Source of the DNA: Chitinophagaceae bacterium
Lineage (GTDB): Bacteria > Bacteroidota > Bacteroidia > Chitinophagales > Chitinophagaceae
Reading direction: 5' to 3'
Length of the DNA stretch: 41,139 bases
Assembly (NCBI GenBank): GCA_023251255.1
Contig: JAHEZD010000050.1
Span: forward strand, 1 to 41,139
Position numbers and translations under genes: made by a program. The notes below the pieces were generated by a model that saw only the letters and a list, made by a program, of their open reading frames with translations, had not been told where the DNA came from and ran no database searches. Shown here in pieces: positions 21,301 to 27,409 of this stretch. How positions within the stretch are numbered: the first letter of the stretch is position 1; each line of letters starts with the position of its first letter.

Positions 21301-21314
21301 GACAGAACCATCAT
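12366..21314 (-). CDS. Giant modular T9SS-secreted protein (TIG, FG-GAP, cadherin-like, LamG/FN3)
   Basis: A 2982-residue predicted surface or secreted protein. In order: signal peptide (ending AQTFAQ, ~33; an inner ATG at 21281 would also work); IPT/TIG domain (~36-115); seven FG-GAP/VCBS-like repeats with Ca-binding D-x-DGDGK-x-D loops (~140-480); five cadherin-like beta-sandwich repeats (~482-1010); four LamG/concanavalin-like domains starting near 1014, 1343, 1668 and 1998, each followed by an FN3 domain; a WNGTTSNDWNTASNW segment (~2326); a ~400-residue module starting RYIPAK (~2496); and a T9SS type A sorting domain with YPNPVKD (~2908-2982). Such proteins are exported through the outer membrane and act in adhesion or polymer binding. 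It lies downstream of a sensor kinase and LytTR regulator on the same strand, with a 256-bp gap. The C-terminal ~485 residues match those of the 1534-residue protein. Confidence 0.93.
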   Translation of the reverse strand: MMVLSLPKPNRMLTKIAALIFCSWLVGAQTFAQISITSISPTSGIVGSSVTITGTGFNTTNTNNVVFFGATRAAVTAATATSLTVTVPAGATYAAVTELNTGTALTAASQQFFNPTYTPSKGSITLADMAGKVDFTTNAASSYTMAIGDLDGDGKTDVVVPDYTNNLISVLLNTGNSGTVNFAAKVDFTTNAYPYAAAIGDIDGDGKPDIAVINNGNNTVSVFRNTSSIGSVSFAPKVDFATGAFCMAVLISDIDMDGRADLVTTSYNNHKVNILRNIGSGTTINFATKVDISPSLGPIPMAIGDIDGDGKPDIVTGNQFDLTISVLRNTSTSGSIGFATKVDFSGGEGTGLALCDMDGDGKLDVAVTNTSSNTVSLFRNTSTSGTVNFATKVDFATGTSPDIISFGDINGDGKPDLTIGSDYTNTIFVFQNTGSSGMLSFATKVDFTAGSIVVVGDIDGDGKPDLTTNNGSSTVSVLRNISSLFSTNANLSALTTTAGTLSPSFAAATTAYTVNVTNAVSSVTVTPTKADANASIQVQVNAGGYVTVTSGAASSSLPLNVGSNAIDVKVTAEDGTTIKTYSITVTRAVPLSTNANLSALTSTVGALSPSFAAATISYTASVAYAISSVTITPTKADANASIQVQVNSGGYATVASGAASSALALNIGSNAIDVKVTAQDGSTIKTYTITVTRAAPSTNADLSSLTISAGTLSPGFTANTITYTASVGNATTSVTVTPTLADATATVRVRSNGTGYALVTSGNASSALLLNTGGNTINVEVTAEDGLSVKTYTITVTRAAVSTNADLSALTTTAGAISPSFAAATTTYTASVVNAVSSVTVTPTKADANASIQVQVNSAGYATVTSGAASSSLALNVGSNAVDVKVTAEDGTTIKTYTITVTRGAVASTNANLSALTSTAGTLSPSFAAATTTYAVNVTNAVSSVTVTPTKADANASIQVQVNSGGYSAVTSGAASSSLTLNVGSNSIDIKVTAEDGTTIKIYTITVTRAVIPPGNALNFDGSNDYVSIVHNAAFNVAKITMETWVYWTPTTPADVQFLCSKGTEALEIQAGGTANGLRFIPRTGVFIDVANALKTNAWTHIAFVYDPSNTYAKVYINGVEVSYTVTSGAISSVLVNNTNDINLGRRSTNQYYLKGSLDEFRIWNVVRTQAEIQAGMFNVVSPSATGLVSSYSFDNGIASGTNTGITTLNDATSNALNGTLNNFGLTAGATSNWVESYAMVVPTATAATNITTTGFTANWTAPITGTVDNGYRLDVSTSPSFTSFVSGYSGLLVNGTSQAITGLTASVTYYYRVKADKTSVTGQGGYSSTITASTAVQVLTPPGNGLNFDGSNDYVSIVHNAAFNVAKITMETWVYWTPTTSADVQFLCSKGTEALEIQAGGTANGLRFIPRTGVFIDVANALKTNAWTHVAFVYDPSNTYAKVYINGVEVSYTVTSGAISSVLVNNTNDINLGRRSTNQYYLKGSLDEFRIWNVVRTQAEIQAGMFNVVSPSSTGLIASYSFDNGTAGGTNTGITTLNDATSNALNGTLNNFGLTAGATSNWVESYAMVVPTATAATNITTTGFTANWTAPITGTVDNGYRLDVSTSPSFTSFVSGYSGLLVNGTSQVVTGLTSGYYYYQVRADKTSVTGQGGNSVAINTVIAYTPPGNALNFDGVNDNVGTNSTLGNFGTGNFTLETWVRTTASAGVIMAKRNSASFGNFFNIIVSATGKAAFEIDHSNNTDYTIITGNTNINDGRWHHIAVVRNGTQISLYIDGSADATPVTLAGNPNINNAASLRLGTNDLGINWFAGSLDETRVYNTNLSVANIQADMVSTSPSVPASLQAYFNYDIGTSTANNAGITSMPDMTSNANTATLLGFGLSGTSSNWVESYAMVVPTAATASSISATSFTANWTAPAIGTANSYFLDVSTSASFGSVIAGSPFTIASPGTSQIITGLSASTTYYYRIRADKAVITGQGARSSIITVTTSAVAMTPPGNALNFDGANDYVGINTTLGNFGTSNFTVEAWIKTTSTGNGSIVSKRTATTYGNYFRLTATASGKASLEINESSAANYTFITGNTTINDGKWHHVAAVRTATQLLLYVDGVSDATAKTLNGNPNINNASTFSIGRFLDDVATAKELFNGNIDEVKVYNTNLSAANIQVDMVSTSSSVPVSLQAYYNFDNGTAAGTNTGLITLIDQTANTNNGTLNNFALTGSTSNWVESYAMAVSATTAATSVLTTSFTANWTAPAIGTVDNYLLDVSTNPNFGTVITGSPFTIAYPGLSQSVTGLTAGVSYYYRIRDEKTSLTGQGANSNVTTVSTAGGIVWNGTTSNDWNTASNWTPATVPTTNDAVIIPNGAANMPVSIGIGLNCIAGSLSIQSAASVNILTALFISKSISCAGTLTTNTGGMLQPYNGTTPITIAGTMSIEILVLNNSLGAIILPGSTVNITNNIYFNSGALTTNNGLVLKSSATKTAGVGPSGTISGNVTVERYIPAKSSRTWSMVASPFTQTISSGWQQQVHITGTGTGGTVCPSLTAHTNGFDATVSNAASMYVYDGTKAVGTRWTSITGTNAVSTAPGKGFRMNIRGPRSNGCSLLDGTVTTTDAVTLSTTGVLSQANKNAGSFTIDLFNNADASIANDNYMLTGNPYPSAISFSALQAGNNGASGITNAYATFAPGNTVGNYAFWDGVSTFTGGHTGMDDATGNTIASGQAFFVQGKIAGAGVTLNWAESMKSGLNSNGYFRQAAITQRLRIGYLLANGTQADEIMIRFANNASSTALNNDDIVSINSGTQNIKSIKAERELAINTRNSNFINDTVRLDVVSNNNGSFKLSFYDFDDLVQQTNANIYLVDNYTGTVQLMNTNKEYAFTVTTSIAATQGKERFSVVFSKPIPIVSLLPFSIKTYPNPVKDVLNIELPSLGETYTLKLVDLRGVVLVQQTTQLANNTLSTAKLAAGIYMLEVTNVAGKKEVIKIVKN
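16430..17292. repeat. LamG-FN3 coding repeat, copy A
   Basis: An 863-bp block inside the giant T9SS gene, nearly identical to 17417-18279 at an exact offset of 987 bp (329 codons). The main divergence is near 16717-16790, in the linker ending the LamG domain. Confidence 0.9.
17417..18279. repeat. LamG-FN3 coding repeat, copy B
   Basis: Partner of 16430-17292. Long stretches are identical, for example from the conserved TTGTGAAGTGCCATTTACCA onward and through the LamG start, which indicates recent duplication or gene conversion. Confidence 0.9.
18286..19872. repeat. Array of five ~315-bp cadherin-like domain repeats
   Basis: Five tandem coding repeats, each encoding STNA-L-LT...GTLSPSF...VTVTPT-ADA...ITVTRA. 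They are divergent at DNA level but retain shared blocks. They belong to the giant T9SS gene. Confidence 0.85.
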
Positions 21315-21570
21315 TTGATGATTCTTTAAACAGTTTTTAAATGCACAGTTAAACCTGTACTATTATAATTGGACTGTAAATTATCAATCACAAGAAGTGC
21401 CTTTTTAAAAATGGGACAAAGTCAGCAGCATGTGGGATGAGGTTAATTATCAACCGTGATTGAAACTGCATTATTACTACTGCAAGCAATTACATCTTAT
21501 TACTACATTATTTTTTTGTGCAAAAAAATGTTTGGGAAATGAATGATTGGGAGAAGAAATGCTCAATAGT

Positions 21571-22284
21571 TTAGAGAAAGGTTTGCACCTGTACAAGCAA
21601 TGTATCACGAACGGGTTTCGTGATTGGAAATTCCAGTTGGTCCAGTAAGACCTTCTCGGTTTCTATCCTGGTTACATGTTTCAGGTTAATGATGAAGCTC
21701 CTGTTCAATTTGGTAAACATGCTATCGGGAAGCCTGTCCTGCATTTCCTGCAGGGTGGAACGCATCATTACTTTTTTGGCGTTGGCCAAATGGAAGGTTA
21801 CATAGTTTTGCTCACTACTCAGGTAAAGTATATCCTTGAAAGAAACTTTTTCAAAATCATATCCATCCTTCACTAAAATGGATTCCTGCTTTTTTGAAAA
21901 GGTAGTTGTGCTAGTGTAATTGCTTATAGCAATCTCAATGGCCGAATAAAGGTCTTCTTTAGTAAACGGTTTTACCAAATAAGCATTAGGCTTTACTTGC
22001 TTGGCCCTTTCCACTGTTATGTTATCGCTATTGGCCGTTAAGAAAATAATGGGTGCCTCATGGTTTTCCCTAATATAATGTGCCACATCAATACCATCTT
22101 TTTGTCCACCCAAATTAATATCCAGCAACATCAGATCGGGCTTTGAATGGTCAATCATACGCAAGGCCGTAGAATAATTATGTGCAGGGGGCAGCACTTG
22201 GTACCCCAGTTTTTTTAGGGTAAGGCAAATGGTATCTGCTATCACCATTTCATTTTCCACCACACCAATTTTCACATTGCTCAT
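21571..22284 (-). CDS. LytTR-family response regulator
   Basis: A 237-residue cytoplasmic response regulator. The receiver domain (residues 1-120) has acidic residues near the N-terminus (VVENE), the phospho-acceptor D55 in LMLLDINLGG and the conserved Lys in YLVKPF. The LytTR DNA-binding domain occupies ~135-237, with LYLSSEQNYVTFHL and LNRSFIINLKHV. The gene follows the sensor kinase gene on the same strand with a 118-bp gap, and the pair very likely forms a two-component system. Its nearest downstream gene is the giant T9SS protein, so that operon is a natural target, though no binding site could be identified. Confidence 0.92.
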   Translation of the reverse strand: MSNVKIGVVENEMVIADTICLTLKKLGYQVLPPAHNYSTALRMIDHSKPDLMLLDINLGGQKDGIDVAHYIRENHEAPIIFLTANSDNITVERAKQVKPNAYLVKPFTKEDLYSAIEIAISNYTSTTTFSKKQESILVKDGYDFEKVSFKDILYLSSEQNYVTFHLANAKKVMMRSTLQEMQDRLPDSMFTKLNRSFIINLKHVTRIETEKVLLDQLEFPITKPVRDTLLVQVQTFL

Positions 22285-22402
22285 AATATCATCTTTCTCT
22301 GTAAAAATTGAATATAGACAGAAACAGCCATTTGTTTATCCCTTAACGATGGATATACTTCAAAATGGGATGAAGCCAATGAAAGATGGGATAAACATGT
22401 CA

Positions 22403-25400
22403 TCAGCTTTCCAATTTACGTGTGTCACTGTCCTTGAATGCAATAGTAAAAACGCTTCCATTATCATAGCGATAAGCAGCTTGACCATATAGTTGTGAAG
22501 CAAGCCCTTTGATTAAGCGAAGCCCCAATGTGGACGCCTCTTCAAAGTCTATTCCTTGCTGAATCCCTGGACCGTCATCTGCAAACCTGAGCAAGTAGTT
22601 TCCATCGCCTTGATCTTTGAGGCTTATAGTTACCAGTCCTGTTTTGTTTTTCGATGTGGCATATTTGAATGCATTAGTCAATAGCTCATTGATGATTAAA
22701 CCCAATGGCACGGCTGTATCAATATCCAATATCAAATCAGGCATATCAATATCTATTTCAAGTTTTGCATTCAATTGTTCAAATACTTCACCCACCTGCA
22801 CGGTTAATTCCTTCACAAAGGAACTGAACTTGATATTGGCCAGGTTGTCGTTCTGGTAAAGGTTCTGGTGTATTAATGCTATGCTCTTTACCCTGCTCTG
22901 CCCTTCATTGAAAACTGCCTTGGATTCTTCTGCTTCAATTTCTTCCTTCTGCAAATCGAGCAGGCCAGAAATTATTTGCAGGTTGTTCTTTACACGGTGA
23001 TGGATTTCCTTAAGCAGCAGTTCCCGTTCACCTAATGATTTTTGCAGTTCGTTTGTTCTTGTGGTAACCGTTTCTTCCAATCGGTGCTTGTCCATTTGCA
23101 ATTTCTTGGTACGTAACTTAAACGCAAGAAAAACAATTGATGCCGCAATAGCCAAGAGCAATAACTGAAACCAAATTTTTCTATATAAGGGGGCCAACAC
23201 TTCAATAGGAATTAGCAGTTCACTGCTGCTCCATTGGCCATTCACATTCTGTCCTTTTATATGCAAAGTATATTTGCCATAGGGAAGACCGCTGATACGA
23301 ATACTGCTTTCTGTGGTATAGTTCCAGTCTTTGTCCTGAGCTTCTATTTTATAGGCATACTGGTTTGTTTTGTTTTCATAATCCAGTAAGCGGAACTCTA
23401 TATTGAAAAACTGGTCCCCAGGATTCAATACAATTTTTTGATGCTGCAACAATTCGGCAGTTAAATCAACCAACTTGTCTGCATTTGCAGAAAACTGCTG
23501 GAAGGATACAATCCTCAAAGCTGCTTTTGCATTGGAAGCATCATTGATAATTTCATTGGGGTAGAACGCATTTACACCATTCATGCCACCAAAAAAGAGC
23601 CTTCCATCACTTGCCTTGTATGAAGACATCCTGTTGAACTCATTATCTGAAAGCCCATCGCTTACAAAGAAACTGTTCATGGTTTCGTTCTGCATATTGA
23701 AGCAAACCAGACCATTCTCAGTACTTATCCAAAGATGGTTTTTGCCATCACTTTCCATTCTGTAAAGCACAGAAGAAGGCATGCCTTCTTTTATACTGAA
23801 ATGCGTGAAGTTGTTTAGCTTCCTGTTCCATTTGCACAGCCCATCACCACTTGTAGTAAGCCAGATGGTTCCTTGTTCATCTTCAAAAATATCTGTGAAG
23901 TTGCCCTTAGGCAATTGGTGCCCTGCTTCTTTATTTTCTGCATCAAAATAATCTATAATATCGCCTTTGCTGTTCAATAGCTGCAATCCACTTTCACCTA
24001 CAACCCAAATTGTTCCATCTTTCCTTTTCAGGAAACGGTAAGGCATTGAAATAACCTTATTCCTGAAATGCTTTTCTACAAGTTCATGGGTACGGAGATT
24101 ATAAGTATAAACATATTCCATTTTGCCAAGCAGCAACATACTGTCATTTAATGAAGCTGCACTAAGTATGGAACGGCCACTATCTGTATTTGCAAGCCGT
24201 TTGAATTTGTTTTCCTTAAACAAATATTCCTGCAGGGGATAATTGGTAGAGTACAATTTCCCCAAATGGCTAAGCAGGGCAAAGTTTACTCCAAATGTAT
24301 TGATGGCCTTTTGCCTGTCTTTTTGCTGTATAAAAAATTTGTCCCATACATTGGCATAAACGGTCCCTTCAGCATCCTGCCAAATACCCCTTACTTGGTT
24401 ATTTGCTTCCAATTGCTGCTGCTGCTTGGAGAAGTAATGAGTAAACCTGTTCTGCTTCACTTTAATTTTATAGGTACCTACTGATGTGCAAATCCATGTA
24501 TTGCCTAATTGATCAGCAAAAGCCTCATGCAGCATGAAATTGGTAAACTTTTTTAGTCGTGATGCCCCCACTATTTCTAGCAATGAATTACCTGTGTAAA
24601 GAAATATCCCTTTGTCAACTACATGAAATATGCAAGTTGTGTCGTTTGCCACAGGAAAGGGGGTTCCACCAAATCCTTCCAAGTCAGCAAGATGGGCATC
24701 TTTTGCATTGAAGCCATCGTTTAACTTGCCATTCTTGTCCATGGAAAAGAAGCCCAATCTTTTATAGTCATTACTATTGTAATGCACCATGAATTCACGA
24801 TGGCTATTGAGGTTTACGGGAAGGTAATTGAGGCTAACATCTGGTGAAAACTGGCTTATCTGGTTTCCATTGATGAAGTATTGGGTTTCATGACCACCAA
24901 ATCCCATGCATACAAAGTCCTTATAAAAAAAGCTGTATGGCCCAGTAGGGTCGCTGTATTTGTAGTAACCAGTATTCCATGGTTTCATTTCAAAACGCAA
25001 CTTGAACCCATCTTTTGCAGTGTACTGCCATAATTGATAGGGGCTTTTAGTCATGATGTTCACCCTATCTGTTCCATCGTTTGTTATCCAATAAACATTT
25101 GCTTCCTTAAAGGGCAGGTCTTTAAATGTTTGAGTTAATGAAGCAACCTTTAAGGTTTGTTGGTTAAGTATATCCACTTTGCCTATTGCCATTCTTTGAT
25201 ACCCAGGGTTGCCATATTGAATGAACAATTGGCTGTGCATATCAGTGGCCAATTTTACAATGTTATTGTCCTGCATTTGATAATCCTGTCTCGTAAACAA
25301 CTGCATTTTCTTACCATCGTAACGGTTTAGCCCATTCCTTGTTCCAAACCAGATAAACCCTTGACCATCCTGCAATCCGCAGAACACCTCATTTGCAGCA

Positions 25401-25567
25401 AGTCCATATTCAATGCCCAATAATTGATGTGAGATAGTGTATTTATCCTGCTTAGGTTGAGCAAGTACCCTTGATATACAACAACAACAAGTAATAGCCA
25501 ATGCGAAGCAATTGAACAGTCCTATTTTTTTCAAAGATGTATTGAGCATTTTCAAGGGAGTGGGCAA
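22403..25567 (-). CDS. Two-component regulator propeller / Y_Y_Y sensor histidine kinase
   Basis: A 1054-residue inner-membrane sensor. A signal peptide with an unusual Cys run (ending SRVLAQ, ~36) precedes Reg_prop-type beta-propeller repeats (~40-690; FIWFGTRNGLNRYDG and LWISTENGLV are typical). A Y_Y_Y domain follows (~705-785; GLPYGKYTLHIKG), then one transmembrane helix (~797-815), a HisKA_2-type dimerisation domain with EIHHRVKNNLQ (H856/H857) and an HATPase domain with INELLTNAFKYA and DDGPG. Unlike the large hybrid HTCS proteins, it ends after the ATPase and uses the adjacent LytTR protein as partner. In Bacteroidota, propeller sensors commonly detect glycan fragments in the periplasm; the ligand here is unknown. 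An internal ATG at 25549 (M7) is also a plausible start. Confidence 0.93.
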   Translation of the reverse strand: MPTPLKMLNTSLKKIGLFNCFALAITCCCCISRVLAQPKQDKYTISHQLLGIEYGLAANEVFCGLQDGQGFIWFGTRNGLNRYDGKKMQLFTRQDYQMQDNNIVKLATDMHSQLFIQYGNPGYQRMAIGKVDILNQQTLKVASLTQTFKDLPFKEANVYWITNDGTDRVNIMTKSPYQLWQYTAKDGFKLRFEMKPWNTGYYKYSDPTGPYSFFYKDFVCMGFGGHETQYFINGNQISQFSPDVSLNYLPVNLNSHREFMVHYNSNDYKRLGFFSMDKNGKLNDGFNAKDAHLADLEGFGGTPFPVANDTTCIFHVVDKGIFLYTGNSLLEIVGASRLKKFTNFMLHEAFADQLGNTWICTSVGTYKIKVKQNRFTHYFSKQQQQLEANNQVRGIWQDAEGTVYANVWDKFFIQQKDRQKAINTFGVNFALLSHLGKLYSTNYPLQEYLFKENKFKRLANTDSGRSILSAASLNDSMLLLGKMEYVYTYNLRTHELVEKHFRNKVISMPYRFLKRKDGTIWVVGESGLQLLNSKGDIIDYFDAENKEAGHQLPKGNFTDIFEDEQGTIWLTTSGDGLCKWNRKLNNFTHFSIKEGMPSSVLYRMESDGKNHLWISTENGLVCFNMQNETMNSFFVSDGLSDNEFNRMSSYKASDGRLFFGGMNGVNAFYPNEIINDASNAKAALRIVSFQQFSANADKLVDLTAELLQHQKIVLNPGDQFFNIEFRLLDYENKTNQYAYKIEAQDKDWNYTTESSIRISGLPYGKYTLHIKGQNVNGQWSSSELLIPIEVLAPLYRKIWFQLLLLAIAASIVFLAFKLRTKKLQMDKHRLEETVTTRTNELQKSLGERELLLKEIHHRVKNNLQIISGLLDLQKEEIEAEESKAVFNEGQSRVKSIALIHQNLYQNDNLANIKFSSFVKELTVQVGEVFEQLNAKLEIDIDMPDLILDIDTAVPLGLIINELLTNAFKYATSKNKTGLVTISLKDQGDGNYLLRFADDGPGIQQGIDFEEASTLGLRLIKGLASQLYGQAAYRYDNGSVFTIAFKDSDTRKLES

Positions 25568-25575
25568 ATTGAAAA

Positions 25576-25583
25576 CAAATGTA
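25576..25583 (-). promoter_or_regulatory. Candidate -7 promoter element of the sensor kinase
   Basis: On the minus strand this reads TACATTTG, an exact TAnnTTTG match, 8 bp before the ATG at 25567 and 26 bp before ATG 25549. Transcription from here would fit the inner start better. No clear -33 TTG is present. Confidence 0.35.
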
Positions 25584-25655
25584 AATGGTTTAAGAGGAAA
25601 CGCATTTTTTGTTGAAAAACAATAGCTCGATAAGAATATACGTATAAGCTAGCTG

Positions 25656-25990
25656 TTAGTCAAACGATATAACTATTCGAGTCGCTCCTCTGGTAGACCG
25701 CAAGATTTTTAAGACGCCTTCTAAGCTCATGTTCTCCCCTACTGCAAAATTTATATCCCAGAAACCGTCAAAGATGTTATTCTGAGGATTTATGTCACTA
25801 GTGCCACTGAGTGCACGCATGGCATATTTGAAATATTCTTACATTCCTTGCGAAATTTCTTTAGATTTTTTGTACGGGATTTATATTCTGCGATTTTGGA
25901 TAACCACATAAGGAAGGTCACTGTTCCAACAGACGTAATTTCCAGTGTGGCAGGAAATGGCACTGCAGCCTCAAATCGCCAGTTCGAAAA
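25656..25990 (-). pseudogene. Decayed gene of unknown family (possible frameshifted fragment)
   Basis: Two minus-strand open stretches adjoin in different frames. The upstream one includes VTFLMWLSKIAEYKSRTKNL and a basic KKFRKEC tail. The downstream one runs EYFKYAMRALSGTSDI to RSTRGATRIVISFD and a TAA at 25656-25658. Adding one base near 25843 would join them into a single frame of about 110 residues. From ATG 25820 alone a 54-residue ORF is possible. I do not recognise a family. The surroundings, next to the broken HTCS gene, suggest debris of a degraded gene. Confidence 0.35.
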
Positions 25991-25992
25991 GA

Positions 25993-26728
25993 TTAAGGTT
26001 TCTGGATTTTTAAATACTCCGAAGGTGACATTTGATACTTGTTCTTAAAACGGGTACTAAAATACTTTGTGCTACCGAAGCCCACTTCCAAAGCAATTGT
26101 GGCAATATTGTCTTCTCCTCCATCCAGCAGTTCTTTTGCACGTTTGAGCCTTGTATCACGAATGAACTCAACTGGTACAAGATTAGTTAGGCTCTTGAAT
26201 TTCTTGAAGAATGTTGTCCGCCCCTGTAATAGCAATTCAGCCACGTTATCAATATTGAAATCGGGATCCTGCATCCCCCTTTCCACAATTTCAATTACCT
26301 TATTTAAGAATACTTTATCCTTGGCTGTAATGACAATTTTTGTTTCTTCTCTTGCAGCATCTTTTTGATTTTCACTCGCAACTTGCTTTATCTCCTCAAT
26401 GCTTGCATTTGATGCTTTTTTCTTTGAAAGCAATGACTCAAAAAAAAATTTCCGTTGCTTCAGTTAAGTTATCTATTGAAGCAAGGATGAAGTTGGTATT
26501 AAATGGTTTAGTGATATAGTAATCTGCCCCCTAGTTCTGCCCTTCTATTTGGTTTTCAACAGATGATTTTGCGGTTAACAAGATGACAGGTATATGTCTA
26601 GTGGCCATATCATTTTTAAGTTTGTCCAGTAATTGTATCCCATCCATTTCGGGCACCGTTACATCACTCAATATTAGGTCGGGCATTAAGGCAATGGCTT
26701 TATCCCAACCTTGCCTCCTCAAAAAAAA
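25993..26728 (-). pseudogene. Remnant of hybrid two-component regulator (receiver + AraC HTH)
   Basis: This is the C-terminal part of an HTCS-type protein, broken in several places. The upstream piece (26531-26722) encodes a receiver core with MPDLILSDVTVPEMDGIQLL and PVILLTAKSS, ending at an in-frame TAG (26531-26533). Reading continues as GADYYITKPFNTNF, the receiver end. A run of nine A/T bases (26440-26448) then shifts frame by one into the AraC part (ORF 25993-26433), whose HTH contains ATIALEVGFGSTKYFSTRFK. The sensor domains, transmembrane helix and kinase are missing, and the receiver start is scrambled next to another A8 run (26721-26728). This is inactive as a full HTCS, although the AraC piece could in theory be made alone. 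Confidence 0.82.
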
Positions 26729-27189
26729 GCCTAGTAGTAATTACGAGCAAAATGATTAAACCCCTTGATTGAACCTGGAATGCAACTTATAAAGATTTAA
26801 GTTGTAATCAAAAGGCTCAAAAATCAGGTACCTTATTGGTAGCCCGCATTTCCTTCGAGCTACTGCAAGGCATTGGAACAACCTGTATTTTTAATATTGA
26901 TGCAAAGTCGGGGCAATATCGCTTCTGCTACTGAATAGTAGCTGATTGCAGTAAATTTCACCTCGGCCCACACCACTCTAAAAGCCCAGAACGTAAGCGT
27001 AACGTTGGTTCTGGACTTTTTTGTGCTTGGGAATGAGGGTTGGTAGTCCCAATTTGTTTATAACAGGAAGAGTTGCCTGTTAACGTTTGTAATTAGAAAT
27101 GCTATGATACTTATTTCGACATGATTATGAGTATGCACGTTGCATTTGTGCTGTTATAGGTTGGCAAAAAGAAGTTGTCCGAAAGGTTG
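26729..27189. other. Intergenic region with tRNA-Phe 3'-end copy
   Basis: 461 bp without a gene. The left part looks like further decayed sequence. The centre holds the tRNA-Phe tail and terminator copy (26964-27022). A 7-bp hairpin, TAACAGG/CCTGTTA (27061-27082), lies further right and may end the minus-strand PID-CTERM transcript, though it lacks a clear T tract. Confidence 0.55.
26964..27022 (+). repeat. Copy of tRNA-Phe 3' end plus terminator (possible att or duplication scar)
   Basis: CGGCCCACACCAC (26964-26976) is identical to 11914-11926, the 3' end of tRNA-Phe plus one base. A hairpin with the same stem follows (AAAGCCCAGAA..TTCTGGACTTT, one C-A mismatch), with a related 17-nt loop sharing AGCGT and TTG. 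The sequence just upstream has only faint tRNA resemblance (GTAGCT then TTGCAG near 26940; ATTTCACCTCGG for the T-arm), so any tRNA body is lost. Confidence 0.8.
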
Positions 27190-27384
27190 TCACTTCAAAA
27201 GCTCTTTTTTGTCTTTCAGTTTTCTTGCCCCATAGCCCACACCAGCAGCCACCAATAAGCTGAGGCCGCCATCCACCGGAACATCGCCACCAATGCCGCC
27301 CTCATCGTCTATGGCCATGGCCTTTAGGCTTATGGCAAACGTGAACACCAGGGTTAGGCTAAGTATCCTATATGCTTGTTTCAT
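27190..27384 (-). CDS. Small PID-CTERM-type sorting-signal protein (copy 2)
   Basis: A 64-residue homologue of the peptide at 12154-12339. It has a signal peptide (1-24, ending SLKAMA), the acidic IDDEGGIGGDV, motif PVDGG (36-40), hydrophobic LSLLVAAGVGYGA and basic tail RKLKDKKELLK. The open frame extends upstream to 27555, but that part overlaps the T9SS gene in another frame. The ATG at 27384 gives a proper signal peptide and aligns with copy 1 from the first residue. It starts 25 bp after the T9SS stop codon and is probably co-transcribed with it. Confidence 0.75.
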   Translation of the reverse strand: MKQAYRILSLTLVFTFAISLKAMAIDDEGGIGGDVPVDGGLSLLVAAGVGYGARKLKDKKELLK

Positions 27385-27409
27385 GATTCTTGCTTTGTTG
27401 GCTGAATGT

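Larger units (their letters stand above)
25568..25992. other. Intergenic region between sensor kinase and HTCS remnant
   Basis: 425 bp without an intact gene. It contains the candidate kinase promoter and the frameshifted minus-strand open stretches described separately. A plus-strand open frame at 25848-26048 overlaps the HTCS remnant antisense and looks like a shadow. Confidence 0.5.

Noticed and set aside
21571-25567. Possible PorX/PorY-type T9SS regulators.
   Set aside because: The response regulator has a LytTR output domain and the kinase is a propeller/Y_Y_Y HisKA_2 protein; neither matches PorX (receiver plus PglZ-like domain) or PorY.
11853-26976. Complete integrative element with integrase between the tRNA-Phe copies.
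   Set aside because: No tyrosine recombinase, relaxase or phage gene is visible between them, so I report only a possible attachment scar or duplication, not an intact element.
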